The notes under the pieces: generated by a model
The model's input: only the letters and a program-made list of their open reading frames with translations
What the model was told of the DNA's origin: nothing
Databases searched by the model: none
Translations under genes and position numbers: made by a program
Shown here: positions 5,508 through 12,055 of the stretch, piece by piece
How the letters are laid out: each line of letters starts with the position of its first letter
How positions within the stretch are numbered: the first letter of the stretch is position 1
NCBI GenBank assembly: GCA_021844725.1
Contig: JAKBSX010000032.1
Span: 1-12,055, forward strand
Length of the DNA stretch: 12,055 nt
Reading direction: 5' to 3'
Source of the DNA: Actinomycetes bacterium
Lineage (GTDB): Bacteria; Actinomycetota; Acidimicrobiia; Acidimicrobiales; Acidimicrobiaceae

Positions 5508-7813
5508 ATAATTCGAGCAAGCCGAAGGCAACTGAGATCGAGCAAACCTTTGCTGACTGGGCATACCGAGCCATCAAAATGAGACTGGAGAAATTGAGTA
5601 GGGCTGAGAATCCGGGAGCAAACTCGAAGGCCAGAAATTCTTTCGAGGAGCATCGCAAGGACCTGTGCCATGATCTCAGTGACCCACCTTCTGACCTAAT
5701 AATTGGCCGTATATCCCTCCGGGATGGTGGCGAATTTCGCATTGGGAGAATCGGCGTTTCGGGAGATGCTGATCAAGAGGTTCTTGATTGGAGAGCTCGG
5801 GTTGCAAAAAGGTTTTTTTTGGACCCTCAATCGGCGAAGGATGTGCTTACCTTCAGGCGAACAATTGTTATGAAAAAGAAGGAGGTTGTTAGGTGCGAGG
5901 ATGACTTCGGAGAGCCTCCCAATGACCACCTTCCGGTCAGCTCTGGTAGTCCTCCTCTCTCTCTGTCGCCAAGTCGCTTACGCCCAAATGCCTCGGTTGC
6001 CATACCGGCCAAGTCACGACCGGACAATAAGGATGGCACTCAAAACGAGCGCCCCCCAAGCAGGACTAATAACGACAAGGGGTTCCAGTCAAACAAAACT
6101 GGCCCGCGTGGCCCTCTAACGACAGAAACAGGTCTACGACCCGCTTGGGTCGAAAAACTTAGGGCGCCAGAGACGCTGAAATTAGAGACGGCGAGACCGC
6201 GGACAGGGAGAATGCAGGGACTTCTAGAGACTCTCCAGCCTGATCAATTCGAACTCGTGAGCTCGCCCTCCAATCAGTCTCTAATCATCGAAGGTGGCCC
6301 TGGATCCGGTAAGACGGTAGTAGCGCTACATAGGATCGCTTATCTGCTTTACGAGCAGAATTTCAATCACAACGAGCACATACTCGTGTTAGGTCCAACC
6401 GAAAATTGGGTTGCATACCTTTCGACATTCCTCCACTCGCTCGCCATTGAGAGTGAAAAGATTCAAAAAGTTTCCATCAAGACAATGGCTGGCCTATGCC
6501 GTAATCTTCTCTCTGAGATCAACTGCGAAGTAACTCCTGCAACGCCCAGGGACGAGCCTGACGGAATAAGCGAGCTAAAAGGGCAGTCTTGTATGTTCGA
6601 TATTTTGTCGGACTACGTTTGGGATCATGCCGTTGCCCAAGACCAAGTGATCAAAGTCGGAGAATTTGACATTGCCGTCTCAGAGGGCGAGATGTGCAGT
6701 TTCATTACGAAAATGCGGTCGGAAGGCGTCTCTTACGGGAAGGCGCAGTGGAACCTCCGGAAGCTTTTCTGGGAGAAGTTAGACCTACTAATGTTCATGA
6801 AGAAAGTTCCACATGCACGTAAAGTGATGCTGAACAGTGAACTTCTAGCGGTTCTAGACGCGGACAACATACTCGACTTGGCCTTTCCAGCAGTGGGGAG
6901 CTTGCGCAGACTACTTAGAGATTTCCTGAGGCAGCCGGAAAATCTGATGAAACACTGCACGGGGCATATGGCTGAAGATGAAATTCAGATACTCTCCAAA
7001 TTTGAATCAAGTAATCAAAAAACATTTTACTTGAGCGATACCGACCTGTACTTGCTTAGCGCATTGGGAGTTATAGTTCACGGGTCGGACTATTGGAAAC
7101 GGGTGATCCACCTAGTAGTGGACGAGGCACAGGATCTCTCGCCTCTCCAGTGGCGCCTCCTTAGCTTGATCGGTAAGAAAAATAACGCAGGAAAGGAACT
7201 TCCTTGCACCTTGATTGGTGATCCGGCCCAGAAGACAAGCTCAACGGAGCTTGTGGGATGGGAAAGTATGGCGGAAGCCATGGGGCTACATAAAGCCAAG
7301 CATCATCGGCTAGAGCGCAGCTATCGAATACCAGGAAAGCTCAACTCAGCGGTGGTGAAGCTACAAAGTCCACGGAACGGGCTTGACAACCTTGAGTCGG
7401 TGACTACGGAAGGAGAAGGACTCGAGGATAAAAAGGTCATGTCGCGATCCTCGCTTGGTCAAGAAATTCTTCGGATTCGGCTGAGCAGAGATGGCTTGAC
7501 CGTTGTCACGGGAACTCTCCAAACTCTCCAGACTGTCTCTACGCAGCTAAGGGCCGAAAAAGTCAAGTTTCTAGTCAGCCTCGATGGTGCTGTTGATTCC
7601 CTTCAGGACGAATTGATACTTCTACCAGTTGATGAAATGAAAGGGCTCGAGTTCGATAACGTTCTAATTATTGAACCGGATGAACTAGTCAAACGCGACA
7701 AACTCGGCAATACTGCTTTATACATTGCATTGACTAGAGCCACCAAGGCCGCATATTTCATTCGCGTAGACGGGCCCGGCACCGGAATTGTTGACAGACT
7801 GCTCTTGGACTAA
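5504..7813 (+). CDS. HelD-type SF1 (UvrD-like) helicase/ATPase
   Basis: The protein has 769 residues, the usual HelD length. The N-terminal region (1-127) has a short helical part and then the HelD signature LIIGRISLRDGG (about 65-76) and LDWRARVAKRFF (94-105). Residues about 129-215 are a Pro/Ser/Asn-rich linker, where canonical members are tighter. RTGRM (233-237) and LQPDQ lead into Walker A GGPGSGKT (264-271) followed by ALHRIAYLLY. Walker B is DEAQD (540-544), and C-terminal SF1 motifs are DEMKGLEFD (710-718) and ALTRAT (742-747). In Bacillus and mycobacteria HelD enters RNA polymerase channels and ejects DNA or RNA from stalled complexes. The ATG at 5504 overlaps the RapA-like stop, there is no good ribosome-binding site, and translation is therefore probably coupled. 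A run of eight T at 5813-5820 lies in the N-terminal domain. A chromosomal housekeeping HelD would normally stand alone, so this looks like a dedicated paralogue. Confidence 0.87.
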   Translation: MNNSSKPKATEIEQTFADWAYRAIKMRLEKLSRAENPGANSKARNSFEEHRKDLCHDLSDPPSDLIIGRISLRDGGEFRIGRIGVSGDADQEVLDWRARVAKRFFLDPQSAKDVLTFRRTIVMKKKEVVRCEDDFGEPPNDHLPVSSGSPPLSLSPSRLRPNASVAIPAKSRPDNKDGTQNERPPSRTNNDKGFQSNKTGPRGPLTTETGLRPAWVEKLRAPETLKLETARPRTGRMQGLLETLQPDQFELVSSPSNQSLIIEGGPGSGKTVVALHRIAYLLYEQNFNHNEHILVLGPTENWVAYLSTFLHSLAIESEKIQKVSIKTMAGLCRNLLSEINCEVTPATPRDEPDGISELKGQSCMFDILSDYVWDHAVAQDQVIKVGEFDIAVSEGEMCSFITKMRSEGVSYGKAQWNLRKLFWEKLDLLMFMKKVPHARKVMLNSELLAVLDADNILDLAFPAVGSLRRLLRDFLRQPENLMKHCTGHMAEDEIQILSKFESSNQKTFYLSDTDLYLLSALGVIVHGSDYWKRVIHLVVDEAQDLSPLQWRLLSLIGKKNNAGKELPCTLIGDPAQKTSSTELVGWESMAEAMGLHKAKHHRLERSYRIPGKLNSAVVKLQSPRNGLDNLESVTTEGEGLEDKKVMSRSSLGQEILRIRLSRDGLTVVTGTLQTLQTVSTQLRAEKVKFLVSLDGAVDSLQDELILLPVDEMKGLEFDNVLIIEPDELVKRDKLGNTALYIALTRATKAAYFIRVDGPGTGIVDRLLLD

Positions 7814-7840
7814 ACGCCTGTAAGCCGAAGCCACAGAACC

Positions 7841-7872
7841 TTTGCCTTTCAGCCGGGTTTCTGAGAGCCAAA
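7841..7872 (+). terminator. Possible transcription terminator hairpin (no T-tail)
   Basis: Twelve-base arms at 7841-7852 and 7861-7872 pair with ten Watson-Crick pairs, one G-U and one mismatch around an eight-base loop. It lies 28 bases after the HelD-like stop. Run-on A after the stem replaces the usual T-run, so intrinsic termination on the + strand is uncertain. Confidence 0.35.
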
Positions 7873-7884
7873 AATAGAGCCTTG

Positions 7885-7928
7885 ATGTCGTTCGGACGAT
7901 ATTGTCGGCGGGTTATTCAATACCGACA
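7885..7928. other. Two adjacent small hairpins
   Basis: The first pairs 7885-7891 with 7896-7902 (seven pairs, one G-U) around a TCGG tetraloop. The second pairs TGTCGG (7903-7908) with CCGACA (7923-7928) around 14 bases. They abut directly, which suggests a structured transcript end or small RNA. Function is unknown. Confidence 0.35.
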
Positions 7929-8005
7929 CCGAATGTCTCTGAAAAGTTGATCGGCTTCTGGAGTGCCGCTTATCGCCGGGTCACATCGCTCAGATGATTG
8001 CGAAT

Positions 8006-8041
8006 AAAAAGCCTGGCAGTGATCTATCATTATGTTTGCGA
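8006..8041 (+). repeat. Third copy of the 33-base element, unpaired
   Basis: Positions 8006-8038 match the right arm extended by one base (394-426) at 26 of 33 positions without gaps, and the reverse complement of 343-375 at 24 of 33. The identity continues to 8041 against the right arm (TTATGTTTGCGA shared). It is in direct orientation to 394-426, about 7.6 kb away, so the pair brackets the surface-protein gene and the two-helicase operon. No partner arm is visible beside it. Confidence 0.55.
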
Positions 8042-8086
8042 CAAATGCAGCGCTGAGTCGGATTTCACCTGAAAGTCATCAAGGAA

Positions 8087-8131
8087 CAATCAGCTCACGA
8101 AATCATGTAGCATTTCGGCGAGGGCTGATTG
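8087..8131. other. Long hairpin in the spacer
   Basis: CAATCAGC (8087-8094) pairs perfectly with GCTGATTG (8124-8131), then two further pairs, then CGAAAT (8098-8103) with ATTTCG (8112-8117), leaving an eight-base loop. This gives about 16 pairs with a small asymmetric internal loop. No T-run follows, so a standard terminator is unlikely; an operator, recombination site or RNA structure is possible. Confidence 0.45.
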
Positions 8132-8161
8132 GTCCAACAATCGGAGACTTCACAGTTCAAT

Positions 8162-8174
8162 TGGAATGATTCCA
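8162..8174. promoter_or_regulatory. Palindrome, possible operator
   Basis: TGGAATGATTCCA is a perfect dyad of six-base arms around one G, about 180 bases before the downstream helicase start. Its size suits a dimeric regulator site, but nothing else supports that. Confidence 0.25.
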
Positions 8175-8351
8175 TCGTCAGAATTCGATGCAAACTACTA
8201 CACTCAAAGAGACCTTGAGGACCGCTCGGTGCTCGAGTAACTGGGTTTCCATTAAACCTGAGGCACATCAGAACTTATGGAGATTCAATCTAATATCCGG
8301 TCGTGGCCAGGTGACGCACGGCGACGGAGGTAGACCGAAGGGCTAAGTGAG

Positions 8352-11300
8352 TTGGAAGAGCAGACAATTGTTTCCCCGGCACGCGATGCCGGCGCCGTCG
8401 ATCGGGCCATACGACTCTTCGAGTTCCTCAGGCGGGTCCAACAGGTCAAGTCGACTCCCATCCGGACCATCGACACCTACGAGAAGGATGGCGGGGTCCT
8501 CTGGCTCGATCGCCTCCCCATTGATCCTGCAGTCCAGAGCAGCCACCGCTCGGGAGGTGCCGATCCAGCAGCACCAGTCATCTCGATTGAGCGAGTTCGC
8601 CATGACACACCGCCGAAACCCCCTGATACCCTGAGTCTGTGGCTGGATGGCGGCTTTGACGATCCCGACCGGTTTCCTTCTCTACTGGACTCCCGAACCA
8701 TCTTCAAGGATGTTGGCGATGAGTCCTTGGAGGAGCCAGGGGCGGCTGAGGCTGTCAAGCTGCACCTCGACGACTTCCCAGAGGTGACTAACCAGTACGA
8801 GGAGTGGTGGACGGACTGGTCGGTGTGGGCTGCCGAAGAACTGCGACTTCGTCCTATACGGAACATCTATGCGGAAATTTTCTCGATGTATATAGCGTCC
8901 TCGAGCCACTCCGAGGATCTCGAACTGGTCGTCGGAGTCGGCTGCCTAGCCTGGCTCGCCCCAGGCCATCAGCCCGTTCTTCGGCATGCCTTCGTTGCGC
9001 AGGTAACAGTCGAGTTCGACGATGCCACAGGTCGCCTGAGTATTTTTCCAGTCGAGTCGGTCGACACTTTGAAGCTTGAACTGGACATGCTGGAGCCGGA
9101 ACTGGTCCAGGACCCACAACGGGTCTCGGTAATTGGTGATGAGTCGAGTGCTCTGGAAGCACATCCGACGGACCGAGACGAGGTGTCCCTTCTTTGTCGA
9201 CGGCTGGTGCATACGCTTGACCCCGACGGGCAGTACCTGGACAAGGACACCGCTCCTGCTCAGACCGACCACCCAATTATTGCCTTCGCACCGGCGCTGA
9301 TCCTCCGAAAGCGGTCGAAGCTCGGGCTTATCCAGGTCTTCGATTCCATTGTCAACCAGATCAAGCGTAACCATGAGGTGCCCGAGGGTCTGATGCCATT
9401 GGTCGATCCAGATCACGTGCCCGATCCCGGACTGAGCTGGAACGGAACCGATGGGGCCATCGTCGACGTAGATGACGAAGTTTTCCTGCCGCTCCCCGTG
9501 AACGAGCGTCAGTTGCAGATCCTGCGAAGAGTCGACCGCACGGCCCAGACGCTGGTCCAGGGGCCTCCGGGCACTGGAAAAACCCACACGGCCGCCGCAC
9601 TTATCTCGCACCTGCTTGCCCAAGGCAAACGAGTCCTTGTCACTGCTCAAACTGATCGTGCTCTGAGGGAAGTCCGCGGAAAACTCCCAGAGGTGATTAA
9701 GCCTCTTTCGGTGGCCGTGGTCGGTACTGGTCGGGAGGATATGGCCGACCTTCGGATTGCTGTCGAGCGAATCGCTGGAGCAGCCAGTGAGCACGAACCG
9801 AGTGTGGCGAAACGAGAGATCACTCATCATCTAGAGGACATCGATCGCTTGCGGCGTGAGCGTGCAGAACTCAACCATCAGCTTCTCGAGGCCCGAGAGT
9901 CCGAAGTACGCACCTATGAACTCCATGGGACCACAGGAACCCTGGCGGCGATTGCCCTCCAATTCGAGGAGCAGCGACCCGTCCATGGCTGGTTCGAGAC
10001 CTTGACCAAAGTTGAAGCGGGCTCCAGTCCTCCACTGTCCAACAGGGAGATCTTGGAGTGGCGCAGTCTTCTAACCGACGAATCAGTTCAGCTGGACGAG
10101 CACGAAGCGAAGAAGGTACTTCCCGATCGATCCAGCCTCCTCCCACCAGAAGACTTTGCCGATCTGGTCACAGTCGAGGCAGAAGCTTGGGCCACCTTCA
10201 CGGAGTTCGCCGACGTCCATGGCGAACCCGTCTTTGGAGCGCTTCGGAACGCCTCAACTGAGGAGTTGGAGAATCTCAGAGCCGACCTCCGTCGGGTCAG
10301 TGACGAACTCATCGCTATCGAACGGCGACAGGACCAGTGGTCAGACGCTGCGATCGCAGATGTGCGTGCGCTCCAGGTCACTCTGTGGCGAGCGCGCCGG
10401 GACCAGATCGTCGGCCTTGTCACCACAGTTCAGCCGCTCGTCGATCTCCTTGGGCCTATCGATCGCATCCGATGCTCAATCGATCCAGTCCCACTAGTCG
10501 CCATTGCCAGAGCGCTGCGAGCCCATGTTGCAGGTGGTGGCAAGCTCAAGGTAGATGCCGTCGGACGGCCCAAGATCAGCGCGCTGTCACCCCAGATTGT
10601 AAAGGAATCACGTCCGCTCTTCGACGCGGTCACCGTGGACTCGGGTCCACCGACTACGATTGCTCAGCTGGATCTTTTCTTGAACTGGGTGCAGACAAGA
10701 GAGGCCCTGGACGCTCTTGACCGTTCATGGCCCGATTCCATGTCCGTGCCCCAAGAAGACACACTGGGCGAGCGGCTTGCCTGGCACTTGACTGAGCTCG
10801 AATTACTCCAAAAGGTGCTGATGGTCGCTACGCAGCTCGATCATCTTAATGCCAGCCTGGCCATGCAATCGGTTCGAAATGTCGACTGGCGGACAGATGC
10901 CGTAATCGACCAGTTGCTCCGAATTATCACGGCGATCGAGGCAACCAAGCGACTGGACGAGAGCCGTGGCCCCCTCGATGCTTTGAAGGACTTCATTGCT
11001 AATACGGCTCGACTTCGAGACGCAGCGCTTTGTGCAACCGAACTACATGAAGCGGTCGCCAATCGAGACCCCGTCGTCTATGGTCAGCAACTCGACCGGC
11101 TTTTACATTTGCTCCGTATCCGCGATCTGGTAAAGCGGCGAGATGAGCTGACCGCACGTTTGGAGACTTCAGCGCCGGAATTCGCTCGTCTTGTGGGTGA
11201 AACTCCCTCTGAAGAGAAATGGTCATTCTGGCTGCCGTCTTTCGAGCAAGCGTGGGCCTGGTCCGCAATTGGAGCTTGGGTAAAGGACCGCGAGCGATTG

Positions 11301-12055
11301 GACGTCAACCTAATTCAACGCAAGGTCGATGCTGTCGAGGACGCCATTCGCACTCATGTCGAAAAGTTAAGTGCCAAGCGCGCATGGAACTATGCCGTGT
11401 CATCGGACCGGATAACGGGACGGGCACGGGCCAATCTCCAGCAGTACGCCTCACTGGTACAGAAGCTAGGAAAAGGCACGAGCACCAAGTACGGGAACAT
11501 CCGCCGCTCGGAGATCCGTGAGGCCATGCAGCGATGCCGGCCGTCCGTACCGGTATGGATTCTCCCGATCTATCGCATCGCCGAGCAGATTAAAATCGAG
11601 CCAAACATCTTCGATGTGATTATTGTCGACGAGGCATCCCAGGCCGGCACGGAGAGCACCTTCCTTCAATACCTGGCGCCAAAGATCGTCGTGATCGGAG
11701 ACGATAAGCAGGTATCGCCAGCTGCGGTTGGGGTGGATCAGCAAGAACTGCGTGACCTCGCCAGCCAGTATCTCTACGACGACCCCTATAAGGCATCCTG
11801 GCAGGAACCGACACGGAGCCTGTTCGACGAGGCAAAGATGCGCTTTGACGGAATGACCACCCTGGTCGAGCACCGGCGCTGCGTCCCTGAGATCATCGGA
11901 TTTTCTAACCGCGTGGCCTACGAACCCGATGGAATCCGGCTAATCCCAGTTCGCCAGTATGGCGCCGACCGCCTGGAGCCCATCAAGCCCGTCTTTGTCA
12001 AGGACGGCTTTATGAAGGGCGGCAGCCAGAGCAGGGTAAACCCGGTCGAGTTGCT
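8352..12055 (+). CDS. Large DNA2/NAM7 (Upf1-like) SF1 helicase, C-terminus beyond the window
   Basis: The frame is open from just after an in-frame TAG (8331-8333) to the right edge, at least 1234 residues. TTG 8352 is the first start-like codon, with GAAGGG (8337-8342) nine bases before it. The beginning (RLFEFLRRVQQVKSTPIRTIDTYEKDGGVLWLDRLP) resembles, from memory, the N-terminus of large actinobacterial helicases, so the protein is probably not truncated there. Motif I is GPPGTGKT (404-411), motif II DEASQ (1093-1097), motif III GDDKQ (1116-1120), and EHRRC (1173-1177) fits motif IV. Motifs V and VI and any C-terminal domain lie outside. Nearly 680 residues separate motifs I and II, far more than usual; this insert is charged, leucine-rich and probably helical or coiled coil. 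It likely unwinds or translocates on DNA or RNA in the cytoplasm. Some relatives carry a C-terminal nuclease, which cannot be checked. Base composition differs from the upstream operon. Confidence 0.88.
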   Translation, partial: MEEQTIVSPARDAGAVDRAIRLFEFLRRVQQVKSTPIRTIDTYEKDGGVLWLDRLPIDPAVQSSHRSGGADPAAPVISIERVRHDTPPKPPDTLSLWLDGGFDDPDRFPSLLDSRTIFKDVGDESLEEPGAAEAVKLHLDDFPEVTNQYEEWWTDWSVWAAEELRLRPIRNIYAEIFSMYIASSSHSEDLELVVGVGCLAWLAPGHQPVLRHAFVAQVTVEFDDATGRLSIFPVESVDTLKLELDMLEPELVQDPQRVSVIGDESSALEAHPTDRDEVSLLCRRLVHTLDPDGQYLDKDTAPAQTDHPIIAFAPALILRKRSKLGLIQVFDSIVNQIKRNHEVPEGLMPLVDPDHVPDPGLSWNGTDGAIVDVDDEVFLPLPVNERQLQILRRVDRTAQTLVQGPPGTGKTHTAAALISHLLAQGKRVLVTAQTDRALREVRGKLPEVIKPLSVAVVGTGREDMADLRIAVERIAGAASEHEPSVAKREITHHLEDIDRLRRERAELNHQLLEARESEVRTYELHGTTGTLAAIALQFEEQRPVHGWFETLTKVEAGSSPPLSNREILEWRSLLTDESVQLDEHEAKKVLPDRSSLLPPEDFADLVTVEAEAWATFTEFADVHGEPVFGALRNASTEELENLRADLRRVSDELIAIERRQDQWSDAAIADVRALQVTLWRARRDQIVGLVTTVQPLVDLLGPIDRIRCSIDPVPLVAIARALRAHVAGGGKLKVDAVGRPKISALSPQIVKESRPLFDAVTVDSGPPTTIAQLDLFLNWVQTREALDALDRSWPDSMSVPQEDTLGERLAWHLTELELLQKVLMVATQLDHLNASLAMQSVRNVDWRTDAVIDQLLRIITAIEATKRLDESRGPLDALKDFIANTARLRDAALCATELHEAVANRDPVVYGQQLDRLLHLLRIRDLVKRRDELTARLETSAPEFARLVGETPSEEKWSFWLPSFEQAWAWSAIGAWVKDRERLDVNLIQRKVDAVEDAIRTHVEKLSAKRAWNYAVSSDRITGRARANLQQYASLVQKLGKGTSTKYGNIRRSEIREAMQRCRPSVPVWILPIYRIAEQIKIEPNIFDVIIVDEASQAGTESTFLQYLAPKIVVIGDDKQVSPAAVGVDQQELRDLASQYLYDDPYKASWQEPTRSLFDEAKMRFDGMTTLVEHRRCVPEIIGFSNRVAYEPDGIRLIPVRQYGADRLEPIKPVFVKDGFMKGGSQSRVNPVEL

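Larger units (their letters stand above)
7814..8351. other. Non-coding region rich in hairpins between two helicase units
   Basis: No reading frame here has a start, ribosome-binding site and plausible protein. The region contains hairpins at 7841-7872, 7885-7902, 7903-7928 and 8087-8131, a 13-base palindrome at 8162-8174, and the third copy of the 33-base repeat. A possible -10 (TAATAT, 8291-8296) precedes the next gene, but no -35 is convincing. Confidence 0.55.

Noticed and set aside
5312..5742. Overlapping minus-strand frames across the junction of the two helicase genes
   Set aside because: Both helicase frames are continuous and conserved here, and the antisense translations are arginine- and serine-rich without motifs.
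8946..9830. Long open frame on the minus strand (294 codons)
   Set aside because: It lies opposite the conserved N-terminal part and motif I of the DNA2/NAM7 helicase, and its translation shows no family features. Antisense frames stay open easily in this G+C-rich gene.
11466..11873. Minus-strand open frame of 135 codons
   Set aside because: It is opposite the helicase segment containing the DEASQ and GDDKQ motifs, which fixes the coding strand.

Overview
The window looks like actinobacterial chromosomal DNA. The reasons are the Ser/Thr-rich linker carrying TTTTVAATT-type runs on a membrane-anchored protein, an SF1 protein of the HelD type common in that phylum, and a large DNA2/NAM7-type helicase of a style I associate with actinobacteria. 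A placement near Acidimicrobiia is only a guess. Every supportable gene is on the + strand, and three unrelated helicase families dominate.

Layout. Positions 2-232 hold the 3' end of an unrecognised gene. Positions 233-984 hold no convincing gene but contain a long imperfect inverted repeat (343-426) and, at the right end, a promoter and ribosome-binding site. Positions 985-1896 encode a secreted, N-terminally anchored protein with a low-complexity stalk and two tandem copies of a beta-rich domain. After a short spacer, 2040-5507 encodes a RapA/HepA-type SNF2 ATPase. It overlaps by four bases (ATGA) a HelD-type SF1 helicase at 5504-7813. Positions 7814-8351 are non-coding and rich in hairpins; they include a third, single copy of the element that forms the arms of the 343-426 repeat. 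From 8352 to the right edge runs an incomplete, very long DNA2/NAM7 (Upf1-like) helicase, visibly richer in G+C than the genes before it.

How the genes may work together. The clearest unit is the translationally coupled RapA-like and HelD-like pair. In well-studied bacteria both families bind RNA polymerase and use ATP to recycle stalled or inactive enzyme, so a dedicated operon of the two suggests a module acting on transcription complexes. A nucleic-acid-based defence role is the alternative. No nuclease, methyltransferase or integrase gene is visible. The block 985-7813 lies between related repeats at 343-426 and 8006-8041, and a composition change follows the right-hand copy, so it may be an inserted cassette. 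The downstream helicase has its own spacer and different composition and is probably a separate unit. All function calls come from motif recognition by eye; no database search was possible.
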